Shown here piece by piece: positions 12,901 to 27,900 of a stretch of DNA of 64,000 bases; the stretch's first letter is position 1; each line of letters begins with the position of its first letter. The position numbers were made by a program, and so were the translations under genes. The stretch is from Enoplosus armatus (taxonomy: Eukaryota; Chordata; Actinopteri; Centrarchiformes; Enoplosidae), in the NCBI RefSeq assembly GCF_043641665.1, contig NC_092201.1, positions 4,364,501 to 4,428,500 on the forward strand, given 5' to 3'. The notes under the pieces are model-generated. The model saw only the letters and a program-made list of their open reading frames with translations, did not search any database and was not told where the DNA came from.

Positions 12901-15900
12901 TCCCCATAAGTGTAGCCCTTGCTAGCTGGAGAGGAGCACAAGGAGATCCGTTAAGCAAGAAGAGGACACTCGATTCCCAAACAAAAGTCACAGAGACACC
13001 TGCTATAAGCCTTTTGCTGTTTCAAAAAAAGGGTTTACAAGCCTTAAATGTCAGTGGAAATGTATCTTTCCAACACACGTACCACAAACTGGACATGTTG
13101 CTCATTAAGAGGATTAGTGTACTGAGGTCTAAGAAAGTGAAACCATAGTGAGACCACTATGTCTCACTATGGTTGGCTGGTCAGTGAAGCCCGTCATCAG
13201 AAACTCTCAACATCTAATGTTACAAGAAATTTTATTTTAACACCTACATGTGTTAAATTGATTATTATTTACAAGCTGCTCAATTTTTAGGCATTAAAAG
13301 GACGTACACCGCCCGTCATGTTTAGTGAAACTCTATTTACCCACAGAAATGCCACAGCTATCATGTAAATCTACCCCAACTTGACAAGTAAGAGAAAACA
13401 CAGTGCACACACACTATAGCGGAAAATTAACCTAAACTTCTTTAGGACAGTTAATGTAGGCAATGGGAGCTGCCCAGGTAGGGCAACGTCCCGTGATCTC
13501 TTGGGAAGTAGCCTACACTGCGTCTATAAAAAGCAGAGAGCCTAATGGCCTCTAAGTAGGACTACAGAACAAGAGCTGAGTGGAAGAGTTGGCAGCAGTT
13601 CAAAGTTTTTACAAGAGAACAGCACATCTTCTACCTGATCATTGAGAAGATAAAGACAAAATCCAATAGACCAAAAAAGGACTTGCCTCCCCCTTCTGCT
13701 CACTGACAATATACCTATAATATTTGTGGTAAAGCCAAAACGAAACATCTACAGAAATCTACCGTGAAGCACCAGGAACCTCAGAGGTAAGTATAGTTAC
13801 TGGCATCTTAGACAAGTAAAAAGGGTCAAAATAAAACCGTTTTATTCTGAGCTGAGAGGAATCTGCTGTCAACCCAATCCAAATTACCTCCCTGTCCTCT
13901 CGGCAGCGGGGACAGAGTGTGAGATAGAAATATTTGTGAGATTGTCCACCTTCAGTCCATTACAAGGACAGATAGCAGCCCTCATGAGGCAGCTGATGGA
14001 GGAGGGAGGGAGGGAGGGCGGCAGGGCTGTCCAGTCACTTGACCCAATCAGGGTCAACGAGGGGATCTAGAGGTTGTCTCTGCCAAGGGGAAACCATGGT
14101 CACTTGCTAACAAGTTTAACCCCATGACTGGTATCTCTTTGAGAGGAGAAAATCACATTACAAACATACAGAAGCGTTACACAACAGCGAGTTGCATAAG
14201 GCTGCCTGCTACCTCTAGCACAGAGAACTGAGCTGTGGATTGTCTGCAGCTGCCCTGAGGCCAGGATCATTGCAAATTCACTCTTCAGTGGAGTTTTATC
14301 TTGAAAGCAGTTTTATGCAAGTCTGCATTAATGAATAAATAAATAAGGCTCACACTTGAATACATAATGTCCACATAATGAAAAAGTATTCAGCAGTTTG
14401 GCTCTGTGAAGTCTATGAGCATGTTAAATGAAGATGGACATTTGGTTTTGCATCCGTTCGTGATGGATCTTAGAGGAGGCAGCGTGTGAATGCTCCGAAC
14501 CAGGCAGCACATCTATCAGGCATCGGCAAATCAAAGCTGACATCTGCCGCTGGCCGAGATGCTTGAGGTTCGGGTGGGTGCATGTCTCGCTGCCGTTATG
14601 TAACACGGTCCAGAAGCGTAACATGCAAACAGCACTCTGGGTGTCATTATCACTGGATGCCATGTGCTTTCAGACACTTGGACCTTGACTTAAAAAGGAC
14701 TGTCAAGAGATTGACAGCTTATAGACAATCTTTTTTAACTCAAGGTTGTTAGATACACTAGACAGTTTACACATTATGACAGTGTATGACATGGAGACTG
14801 CAACTTCTGACGCTGTGGACAAGCTTTTTGTAAACATTTCTAATGGGGCTGCCGTTTCATTCACGTATCAACAAAGCTTACATGATTGACAACCTGTGCA
14901 CGACTTGCATTTCACACCCTACTGTAAACCATCAATGACCAGGGCTATAAATCTGGCATTTCTCTCTGCGTGCAAACAACACAGGTAGTAAAATGTGAGA
15001 ATGTTAAGCTTGCAACTGGTGCCACAGAGAAGGGAAAGCCAGCCAACTTTTATTAGTGAATACGAGCTGAGGAGCACCCCTCTGGCCCGGGGCCAGTTAA
15101 CACGTCTGTGCGTGGCCTCTCGCCATAGGAGAGGGCCTTTCATCATCTCAAGAATGCCCCAGCCAAAAATAGAAAGACTCAACTTTTCAGTTTTGAATCA
15201 TCACGAGTGCTCACAACACAGCTGGATCTCTTTTCTATATTATGCAAGTTTTCTTCAAGAAAGCAAGTGAAAAACAGCAGGTAACCGACACTCAATGAGA
15301 ACTAAGATTCTATTTGACAACATACTCATACATGCATGAAATACACATAGGGCCCCTACCAGCTACACTGCCATTAACAAGCTCAACACATCAGGACTGT
15401 TTCTAGATATCATTAAGCTCCATTACATGGTAACACTTTACTCTGAAGTGTATTAATCAATTAATTTTAATCTTATATTCTGTTTTAGGGTGACCGTAGC
15501 ATCTGTTGAAACACAGTTGAAAAATGGCCTCTTGGCTAACTCAGGCGCATTTACAGCAATGTTTGTTATATCTAAATAAATAAAGCAGAGTGCACAGAGT
15601 CATAGTTAGCTCTCCCAAATATTGGTATTGTCACCGAAAGCTGCATTCGTCTGTCACCACTTCTTTCTTTTTGCATAACCTACCTTTACATAACTTTTAG
15701 GCTGAGGCTAAATTAGCTTCAGTGCATTATCAGTGGTTAAATTCACTTGAGACAGACACTTACAGTGTAGTACATTTTTATTGGAGATGGATGACCCAGT
15801 AGTCCAATATGGACCAGACGTTCAAGATGTCTGTACTGAATACTGTACCTTGTCTGTTGATCTCATTCTGCAGCAGCTCCTCCATTGCCTCCTCTTCAGC

Positions 15901-18900
15901 AATGTCTAGAGGCGTCTCACCTTCACTGTTCACAACTCCTACACTGGCACCCTGGCTGATGAGATACCTGCAACAACATCACACACCACAACATGTTAGG
16001 TTTGAGCAAAGAAGATATTTACATAAACATCCTAAACTTTTCCAGAGCAGTATTATTCTGAAATAGTCTGGTTGATTTCTGTTTGAGGTCAAACTCTAGC
16101 CTTTGACGGGGTGAAAAGGAAAGGAGGTATATGCAACTGTCACTTCCTTTAACTGATGAGGAAACAGTTGGAGGACAGGAGCTGTGAAATGTTGCTTCTG
16201 GTTCAGTGCCAAAACTGGTTGACACTACACCACAGTCTGCATCTCCTGTTTTACCAGTCACATCTTCCCGACAACCCTAGGCCAAATTATATATTCACCA
16301 ACTACATCAATTATAATAATTAAATGCATAATTATCTTTTGCAAAACTTGTCTTAAAACTTGTTGCTGTTTTATTCTTTGCTGCTAAAAATCCCCTTTAA
16401 AAACACGCTAATATGAATATTCTTAAAAAACAAATACTGAGGGGAAAAAAATACCCAAATGGAAAGAAAGGGCCGTGTCCATGGAGACACGAGCATGCTC
16501 ATAATGCAAAAGTCTTTTATTGGCATTCAGCACACGCTGAAGGCTCAGCACACACACTACATGACAAAGGTAAATAACCATAATACATGTTCAAATAAGT
16601 AAGATGCTAATGGCATAAGCGCTGAAAACTCAAGGCACCTAAGTCACACAATGTGTTCAAATGGCAGAGGGTCTTCCTCAGGCTGTGCAAACAAAGTGAA
16701 CATGCCACACCTAAATAATAAAGAAAAAGAGGAGTCTGGAGAAGGAGTGCCACAAATCCAGACAGGTGTGTGTGTGTGACATGGTTGCTTACTACTCTCC
16801 GGGGTTTTACACTGAACTACCGCCCAGTTCGTCTTACAGTACATAACTGCACCTACAGATGCAACTGAAGCATTCCCTTGTGTATTGTATCCCTCGACAG
16901 TGTTGTCATTATAGCCTGATACTGGAATTTTGAGGCCAGTACCAATATCAATATTCATTTTTATAAGATTATTACAGGCCAATATTTTGTTGTTTTTTAA
17001 CTCTCAGTCAGGAGCCTAAAAATTGTTGTAAGTGTAATTGAATGTGGCCAATCTGTGTGGTGAAATCAATATGCAAAAGGGGACACTGAATAGGAAGTCA
17101 AGATAAAGATAATAATAATCCCAGTGAGATAAAAATTGAAAATCTTATCAAATCCTAAAAACTAATGTTTGTCACAACACAGTAGGGATGCTCGATGTCA
17201 GCATTTTGACATTGTGATTATAGCATACTAGTGATACTTGTGGTGGCTTTTATATCATACAGATAGTCACACAGAATCTGTCACGTTGGGGATCAAAAAA
17301 AAAAAAAAAAACTTCGCGGAAATCTATAATTTCATGGATGATTTAGTTTAAATTAGAATAATATCAAAACTCTGAACAGTCTTTGTCTGCATGGCCCTCT
17401 GAAGGCATGAAAGACCCAGAGTTAATCCACAAAAACCACAATAAGCATTTAACAATGTATTCAAGGTTGCTTGGTGATTTAACCCTTTATATCTTTGTCT
17501 CCCCCCAGCTGAGATGCAAAACCTTTTTAACCATTCAACATCTTGACTTCAGCTGCTTCCAATTAAAGCTGTGGTGAGACTCAGGCCCTTCTCATTAGGC
17601 CAACACACCACTTGAAACAGGCTCAGTGCTCATGACCCCCCCTCCAAATGGTAACTGACTGACTGCAGTTACGTTTCAAAGTTTTATATCTTCTTGGTTG
17701 GACTTACTATTCTGCCTATTTTGGGTCAGCTTTACTAGGTTTGATAGCTTTGTGGTCTGGAGTCCAACTGTGGGATTCTTAACCAACCCTACCATTAGAT
17801 GGCTGTGGTGACACCAGGGGCTTGGAGATACAGCCCTGCTTTGGAGTTCCCGTTACTGTGAATGAGGATGCTGGGATTCAAATTTGTCTACTGAGAGCTC
17901 ACTGCCCACATCAGGTTGCTGAGTTTCTCTCCATGTCATGATATCTCCATTAGTCACCCATATCAGGCCAACCACTTGACCTTTTCATTCATTATAGGAA
18001 CACAAAAAACCTCTTGTTTTCTGTAATACTAGCCCAGTGCTGATGCTGTGTTCATCAGGCCTACTGGACACAGACATGCTGGATCCCAGAAGTTCAAACA
18101 TTAAAATATCTCAAAATTGTGTGGATGTTTTTAATGATGCAGCTAATATATAATTTTTCCACATTGTTCAAAAAGGCTGTTACATTACAAGTTAAATACC
18201 GTGCAGAAATGTGCCTGGCAGCTACTTTGTACATACGCTACATGTTTATGTTTCTACAGTCAGTTGTAGTTGTTACTTTTTGGGAAAAACATCATTAGTG
18301 GGGATAAATCTGTAGCCAGGTTCCTGTAATGTAACACAGAAGTAAAGCAGGTCACAGCACACTCCCAATATGCTGAACAATGAGTACAACTGAGCTCCTT
18401 CAGCCCCCTTTAGCTTGTTTTAAATATCCTCTGATAACATCTCCGTGTTGTGTTCTGAGCCCTATGAGCAGCCTTCTTACCTGAAAAGGACTTTGGGCAA
18501 GAAAATACTAGAGTGCAACTCTAGAGCTCGATTCCAGATACAGTGGCTGACAATAATCTCTCCATATTTGATTACATCACTCTAACAATGTGTGTCTGAG
18601 CTATCAGATGGGCTGTAGCTGCTGTCAAAATGTGACGGGAACAGTGTGCTACTGAAAATGATGGCTCTTGACATGTTGATTCTGGCACGAAACTGTTAAG
18701 GAATTTAAAGGAAATTAACCAAAACAATGTTAATTGCATTACACCAAAAGGTGAAACCAGTTAAGAGTGCTGTTGTGCAACCTTAAAATTATAATTCTTT
18801 TAATCAAGAAATTAAAATTATAGCACTGCCCTAGGCCATACTGCTAGCACCAATATAAAGAATGAGGTCAGGTGACAGGAGAGTGCAGACCTCAGCTGGA

Positions 18901-21900
18901 GCTCAGCCACGTCAGCCATGATGTCCTTTTGTGCTTGACAATCCAAATGAAATTGTGTAGTACCAGTTAGACATTTATACAGGACCCTTAACGACCCTAC
19001 CACTCAGACATCTTCAAACAAACTTGAGATTGAGAGATTCTGCAGTTACAAAAAAAAAAAAAAGGTTTCTTAGAACAAGCTAGATACAAAACAGGATGTA
19101 ATGATGAGTGTGCAAAAATCAAACCTGATGAAACAGATACTACTGCTTCTTGGAAACTGAATAAACTCAATACTTACTCTGCTATGTCTAGATAGCCACA
19201 GGAGGCTGCAGCGTGGAGGGGGATCCAGCCCTCGTTGTCAGGCTGGTTGATGCCGGCTCCATGCTCCACCAGGAAAGTCACCATGTCAACATTGTCATCT
19301 ATGCATGCCTGAGCGAGAGAGAGAGGAGAGGGTAGAGTAAGGCCACTGTAAAAAGCAAGGAGCGTGACCTGCCCTGTGTGTCTATGTGTGTGCGGTGGGA
19401 TGGCCTGTGCTGCAGTTAGAAACAGCTTGCATGGAAAGAGCACTGCGTCTGATAGATTGCCACGTGCGTCCAGAATTGTTGGGGAATTTTGGCAGCCGGA
19501 GTATTCCCAAAATGCCTGCACATAGCAGGGGTGCTTGAAATACCACATAGCGTAGTACTGCTGAAGGAGGCACTGAGGTGCTGTGCCTATATGCTGCTAC
19601 TTCATGCAAAAAAGTGATTTCAAAAACACTTTCAAAAGACTGCTTTTACTTAAAAAATTCTCTCAAGTGTGATAAATCAGACCACTGAAATAACCACAAA
19701 CATGCACACACACACACACAGTACGTTCTTCTCTTACACTGAGCAGCTGATGAATCAGTAGATTAAATCCACATCTGTGTTTGAGAAAAAGTAAAACAGC
19801 ACATCTTGCACCCAGAGTTGGTCCTCTTCATTTAAAATCAATCATAATCATTAGGAACTGTGCCATTCTCTGGTGCTGGGGACAAGCTACAGACAGTCAG
19901 CCAGTCTCTTGGCTAAGGACAGGAGGATGTCCCTAACAGGCATGTCAAATTAGAGTTGGAGAACATTGGAGAACTTTAAGGAACATCTGAACACAAGTAA
20001 AATCCTTAAAAAAGGTCCACATTAAAATACCTCAGTTAGCCAAATCAGGGTAACACTTGAGACTATGCTTGCTTGGGCAGGTGGTACTGCCAGTGTCATG
20101 CAGCATATGGATAATGGTTCACTAAATGTTTTGGCAGAAGACATCTAAACTTTCCCTAAGGTCACTGCATACAGTCAAAGGGAAGTCAAGACACTGAGTT
20201 GGAAACTAGCAGACCACCCACAAAAATATTGTGCTGTTTGATAATGATCGGCACATCCCATACTCAAAGGAGATCAGGAGCACAGACAACAAAGTGGACA
20301 CTGAGCATGCACCAGGCTAATTTTCTTAACACCGTCCATAATGTTGTTTCTGAAACCCCCAGTGCAGAAAACCAAACCATATATGACTGAACAAAAGTGA
20401 TACCCATAGAAATCAATTGCAGATGCAAGTGGGAGAGGTCTAATTTTAGATCTTCTGACTCATGAAGTGGGAGATGTTATGATTTGCCCACACTATGAAG
20501 CAGAATTTGCACCAGGGTGGGCGTACTTTGGGTTTCCGTTATACATTTAATCAGCACTTGACTGACTATGTTATTAGACATGCCGAGTTTATTCCATACC
20601 CAACAATTTAGTATTTTGTAAGCAATAAAATGTTTCTTATTATGGTTTTGTAATGTTATCTTTTTGTTTAAAACCTATGAATTTCTGCATGATAAATTAA
20701 ACTGTTAAATGTGTACAGCTGAGCTTCTTTGTCTCATTGAATTTGTTTAATCTGGCCAAAAGACAGACATTTATAATGCCTGGCTTTGTGGGAAATCTGG
20801 TGGCCTACGTGTTTAAGACACAAACCAACCCTACTGTCTGTAAGATCTAGTTTGATGGGCTCATTTCTATACTAAATATTAAAAAATTGCATTCAATTCA
20901 TACACAGCCAGAGGAACAGCAGCTGTACTTGGCCACACGCCTGAGAGGGAGCAAGCTGTCAAGGAGGTCACATTTCTGCTTAACATCCAAAACGAGACAA
21001 AGGAAAAGCAGCAATGGAGAGCCTGGAGAGCACTTTTCATTCAGGATACACAGAGGCCCTGAGGTTAAGAAGTTACCTCACATCAAAGACACATAACAGG
21101 GTGACCTGCAAAGCAGTGGTCAGAAACAAATATAAAAAACAAACCTTGCCATTCCCAACCCCCTCACCCCCATCACTGAACACTGTGCCTGGACTGTCTC
21201 GCACTCTCTCCTGGGGTTGCTATGACAACAAAAGCGTTGACAAGGGAAACAGATATACACGAACACACAGCGGCCTCACGTTTAGGGCACACGACTATCT
21301 GGCTAGAATCCTTGTCCAAATTTGGGCCGTTTACAACGCCGTACATGGCCAGAGTTGAAGAGCGCCTGCAAAGGCCTCACTGAGCTTATCTGACTGTGTG
21401 TGTGTGTGTTTGTGTATGATGTGGTTTGGTTGTGTGTGGGTGCTCAGACAGAGTTTCTCCAGGTGTAGATAGAGTTTTTAACAGACTGGGTTCATCTGAC
21501 TTTGTTACAGGGCAGACAACACGGCAAGATATCACTTTGAAAGTGATGCAGTCTCATCACTAGTGAAATGTCACCCTCAAGGGTTTGTTAGTTGGACGTC
21601 ACCATTACGTACAAATGACGTGACTACCCTGTCCCAACACATGGCAGCTTGTGGTCCCCATCCAAGTCCACAATTTGGTAATATCAACAAAAGCAGACCT
21701 GTAGTTAATGGCTTTAAAATCAAGTGTCAGGACACCCAAGACTTCTAAACACTTCTAAAAGTGTAAGTGTAACAAATTTAACAGGCAATCCTTATATACA
21801 GCTGTATTTTTAAACATCATATTGGTAGCAGTAACATTAACTCTACTATCATGTAATGAGCTCCATGTTTTTCCCTATGCGGGTACAGGAGGATGGGAAC

Positions 21901-24900
21901 TAATCACACTCTTTGGTCACATTCATGTGTTGCCATGTTGTCCTCCGGAGATTAATTATAATGCATTCTACTTCCTTGTGGGATTCGAAATAAAGACAAG
22001 TGGCACCAGTGGGCTCTTATCGCCAGCTGACTGAGTGTTGAATTGGCAACCAAGGCAGTAAGTGAAAGCGAGCTGTCTGACTGACTGCTCAGCCTAATGA
22101 ATCAGTGACTCCAGCTTCATTCATTCAGTCTCTCTTCATTTTTCTTCTACGTGAAAGACCTCAGGTGACAACACAAAAGCAAAAGTGTCAATATTTTAAA
22201 TCAGACATATTTTCAATTTGTATTACGAACACATAAAGAAACTGTCTAAACAGATTCCCACTGGAGTGGAAATTGTAGGCTATGGTGTATCAGGAGCCTT
22301 TTACATGTAATGCACTGGGCTTATATTTTTTAATTTGTGACTGGTGAAAAATTACATGGAACATAAAAAAAAGGATTGTTACAGCTTTCCGCCTCTCATC
22401 TGAAAACTGTCCTCCATACTCTCATCTAAATCCTCCCCCTCAGTCATTCTCCCACACACTTAATATCTCTTCAAAGTCTTCTCCTTCTCTAAGAATGGAA
22501 AAAAGCCCCTTAAGGCGAACGCAGTGCTGGCTGTGACCTCCCTCTTCAGTGCGTCACCTTCCTCCACTGGCTCCTCCCAGCAGCTACTGGAGCCCAACAA
22601 AGGTAATCCCTTAATGGCTGTAATTGTCTGTGGCTGACAGGTGCCAGAGTGACAGCCTGCATCAAGAGTGTGCATCGTGTAGTGGCCAGAGGGGCAGGAG
22701 AGAGAAGAGGAGAGTCAAGAGGAAGTACCATGGCATCCTTTTATGTCACGGTGGCGCACTCCTCAAAGAACAGACAAGAATGCACAGAGAAGGGCAGTAA
22801 TGTAAGGAGGCAGCATAGGCTTTTGCAACCACACATTGCACTAACATTCACCTCCGTAGACAAAATAATTTATGCCTGACAGCAGGAAGGGTGAGCAATC
22901 CCCCTCCTCTATTCCTTCTGACTCTACGGTGAATTGAGGTTATATTAAAATTATATTAAGAAGCACTGTGGGCTTAATCCTGTCCCCCAAATGACATATA
23001 GGATCAGTGATGTGCTCGCACTGAAACATTCAGACATGTAGTGACTCACTCTTAGACACGTTAGCATTTAAACCTGTTTGGCCAGTGTGTCTGAGAGGGG
23101 GAGAAGAGAGGAGGCATTGTCAAGTATGAAGGCAATAAGATGGATGGCACTACACCGTATAGAAAAGAAGAGTAGGACAAATACCTAAAATAAACCAAAC
23201 CTAAGGTAAAATTCATCACAATTACACAATAACCTAAATGCCTAGAATACAAAACAAGACGTTAAACTGGAAAATAAAGTCACTCAGCAAAAGACAACAA
23301 CAAAGTGTATATAAAATGTTGGCTTTGTAAAACAATTTGGGTTAATTCTTAATTTCCATTGTGATAATGTATTGTAGGATCAGTGCTTGCTCTCAAGTAT
23401 ACTTAGTTCTGCTCCAAATGTGCATGCATGATTTCAATTCATCCTTAAACTAACAAAATCCTACATACAGTAGACCTGAGAAATCCAAGGTTGCTGCGCT
23501 GAGAAAGAAATACTGACTGGCTAAACATCATGTGGCCACAGCACATTACATATCACTTGATGTGGCCTGTCAGTTTGCCAGGCAGGACAACTGGATGAGT
23601 CCTTGCCGCTCTTTCTGATAAAAAAAGGACCTCGCTAATGGAAACTGAGGCTTCTGGGAAGTTGACGTAACAGCAAAAAAATCAAGTACTAACCAAATCA
23701 ATGGACACAGGATGCTCCATTTGATTGGTCGATATAATGCACAGTCTGTGGCCGGCTTCTGAAAACAGCTCTGTTTATCCATTAGGCTTTGTGGGATGCG
23801 GTTAGCAATGGAGCAGGAAAAGCAGTGAAAATCACTCATCTCTAATTAGAAATTAATTGAAGTCAAAAACTCTGAACTGTGGTCAATGAGTTAAAGGTCC
23901 AATCTGATGAAAATCCATAATCCTCAGAAAGTAGGCGTCATTAAAAACAATTCATTGAGGGGTGTAAGAGAAATGTTTGCAATATTCCTCCAAGTCTAAC
24001 AGGGAGAAAACTCTGAAATGACTTTACATCAGGTGAATCATGTCACATTTAACAGTGCTGTAAAGCGGAAACATAATAACACAGGCGATCTCATGTTTAT
24101 ATTGTAGGAATGTACAGTGCAGCAGGGTCTACTGCAATGCTTCAGCAGAGCCTTAGTTGATCCTTGAGGTTGTCAAAGACCACTTAGTATCTTATTTCAC
24201 AACACAGGACTGCTCCTAACTCCTCAAAACATAATCTCTAAATCACAAAATGTGTCTTCTGTGTTTATGAGCCGGTGTACGCTAACAGGAGCACATTAAA
24301 ATAAATAGCAGCCAGACGTCACTGGAAGGTCGGCCTGTTTTTGTCAAGACAGAACTGGCCTCAAGTGGCACTTTATAAAAGAGCAGGAGAGAGAAACCTG
24401 TTCCACGCCAGCCAGAGTTAATGTGAAGCACCCCAAGGAAACATGATGCATAAAAAAAACAAAACATGCTGGTCTTAAACCTGGAAAACATACTGTTGGC
24501 ATAGGCAAACTTTAACATTCATCAGGACTTACCCTTCCTAGATAAATAGTAGTCACAAATGCTGGATAAATGTAAATACCACCGGTTTTGTTCATATTGA
24601 CTTATCGTATTAAGACATGGTTTCAAAAGAGTGGAGCTGCATTAGGCCAACAAATTCCTAAGACAGAAAGGTAAGTAAAGCAGAACCATGTACATATCTC
24701 ACACTTCACACACTCCTCAATTAACTGCACCCGTGTGGGGCTGATTATAGGCGCGCCATCAACAGATTAACTTAATAAACATTCCCAAGCCAGTGGGGAT
24801 AAATATGGAGAAGATTAGGACAGAAACAATACAGTGTCCATCATATGCACCAGTCTAATCCTGAAATAATATGGAGGAATTCAAGCCTAACTCCCTACTA

Positions 24901-27900
24901 GCGCCGCAAAGAAGATGGGCTAAGCCATTCTCGGAGCGGGCCCAAAAATGTACCCATGACGTGCACATAAGAAAGGAGGCCGGTCTGTTTCCACGACAAC
25001 AAAGCCAAAAAGAGAACATGGGTTCAGGCCTTGTCAGGCTTTTGTAAGAAACATAAATAAATAGAGAAAAGACTTCATTTTAAAGCACACAGGGGTTGCT
25101 CGGATAGCCCCTGAAGGCAGCGCAAAAAGCAAACCACTGTGAGACAACATCAAAAAGCTAATGTTGAATGGAGCATCTCGAGGTGCCATCTTACTTTTAA
25201 CCTCTTGCACACATGACTTTTAACTGTTATTGGAGCAATTCTCGTGACCTTTTATGGCAAAAAAAAGAGATGTCTTGTAGTGAGACTATGTGGGTGCCAC
25301 TGCTATGAATTATGGTCTAATTTATAATATCATTCAAAAAGCTAGTCTGAGCATATAAATACAAGATCCAGTGTGGTGGTATTAAGCCAATCACCCAAAA
25401 CTGTAACTAAGGTGTTTTGGTTCCATAGTGCGGTTACTTCCTTCGTTTCTGCAGATGCGAGGCTAGCGGGACATCAGTCTTTTCCTTAGTGCAGTAAATA
25501 GAAAGAGACTACATGACTTCTATAAAAACCTACTTTTGGACAACCACATTTACATCTTTCATTGAGTCAAAGTCAAGTCAAAGTTACTAAATGTGAAAGA
25601 TATAAATAGATTGAAACCTACAGGATGTAATGATAAAACCAGCTTGCCGAGCTTGAACACTGTAACAAGCTTATCAAACCATAATGCTGTCAGTTTCTGT
25701 CTTCCATCACAGCAACAGTTCTATGTTAACAAGAACAGAAGTGGCTCAACCCATAAGCACAGAAGACAATTACAACATTTAGAAATTTTGCACCACATGC
25801 TTGACTTCAGACAGACAAGCCTGACACCCCAGTGAAGGGGTATAGCTACTGTGTTTGTATTAACGGGTAGGTTTATTATCTTCTGGGCCATCGTGCCGAG
25901 AGCTCCAAGCTTAATTTAGCAGCACTCCACATCAAGGAGACACTTGAAGACCCCTCCCCTCCTTGACTTCCTTTAGTAGCACCCTCAGATGGCCAACTCA
26001 AGCACCCTGCAGAAAGCTGCTGGTGTGGCTCCTGCACATTTTACTGCTGAGAGTGGCACAGGCAGCCAGCTAAGTCCATTGTGCTAGCAGCTATTCTACA
26101 GTCAATGACAATGTCAATGGTGCATTCCCATGATAACACCCATGACTGACAACAGTGTGCCTGGGTGGCAACGGATGTAATGAGAACCATCAGTTGGTGC
26201 CACATATGAACTCTAAAACGGGAACAAAATATGATGCAGTGTACAATTCTAATGTTACATACAACAATGACTATCTGTTCCCCAAGTCATCCAACTGAAC
26301 TACTGCAGAGTATCATGTTATGAATGTCACGAGTGTTAGTCAGTATTTTGATAATATTTTCATATTATTTCTGCACATTATCGGCCAAATATGGTCTGTC
26401 ATGAGCGCAGACTGTGGGTTTGTGGAAAAAAGGGGGGGCCATATTAAAAATGATCTGACAAATACTGCAAACATCACATCAAAAACATGCACTCATAAAC
26501 ACAATTAAAAGCAGCACAATTACAATCTTGTCAGTGTCACTTATCCTCAAAATGCTCAAATAGACTACTGCACTAAAGTGGCCACATCTACAAAGTATTT
26601 CATATGATCAAGGATTTATCACTGCATCAATTATGTTGCTCTCTACCTTATTTAGTCATACATTTATACATTCAGATTATTGGTTCATTGAACCTGTCTG
26701 ACATAAGGGAAAATTCAGCTGATTAACCTACACCTAGCATTATAAAATCTTATTGTGTTATCTGTATTGTAAATGACTGCAAGTCTCTGTCTAGTGCTTT
26801 TTGTAGCTGCATTATAGGAAGACCGGGTTACATAAAGTAACCCCTTAACAATCAGATCTTCACATCAGTTGAACATGTGGTATGCTCATGCATGGGTGTT
26901 GCCCTGAGCAAAATTTACAACACTGTTGATATACTGTACATTTCTGTAAGAAAAGGACAGTTCACCATAATCAGGCACAAAATATATATATATTTTCCGT
27001 TTTTTTTTTTCGCCTGTTGGTATCTAGCATTACGCATAGTTAAGGTTTGGGCTTTATTTGCCAATGATGATGAATGGATTTTTGTTTGTGGTGCTCAATC
27101 ATTGAATACTGCCATCCTCAACTCAAACGGGACATGTCTATTCAGAAACAATGTCCAGATGCCTCCTCAGGATAATCCACAGACCACACTATCAAACAAC
27201 TTTCAACTGTATAAACAATCCCAATAAAAACTCTCCATGAAGATGTCTGTGGATTATGTTACAGTCACTAAATGTAAAACTACAACAGCAACAAACCAAG
27301 AGATTATCACGGTGATTGAGGGGGGGGGGCTGTTTCGTTCTGGTACAGCTGTTAAAACCTTCAAACCACAAAGGCTTGAGTCACTCTCACTTTTTCATGA
27401 TTGTGATCAGGACTTTGGCTGGGATCAAAGCACCAACACAACCACAAGAAACTCAGTGCCTTTTAAAAAACATGCCTTGTGGAGAAGATCAGCGATATCA
27501 CTACTATTCCCTCTAAGAAAACATTAAAACACACACACTCATAAAAACAAACTCCACTTGCCATTTTTTGCCATCCCTATGCAGTCAGCTGGTGCTTTGA
27601 GTACAGCCTCTCTAGTTTTCTTCTTTGTGTGAAGTGGGGGGAGTGAAACAGCTGTAATTTCTGTGGTGAGATGGATGATGGCTGAAACTCTCTAGTATCT
27701 GTCAGGAAAGCCATAACATTATCTAGGTATTATGGTGTAAGGTTTCTCAAACATTGCATGTACAAAATGGAGATAGCTTATTGGCTTTCAGAATTTGTGC
27801 TTAGGGCATTCCCAATAAAGCTTAATAACACAGGACTTGATTTTTCCTCAAAGGGAATGACCGGTTTTCTCCCATATAAAGCAACAGTATGGACAACGAA

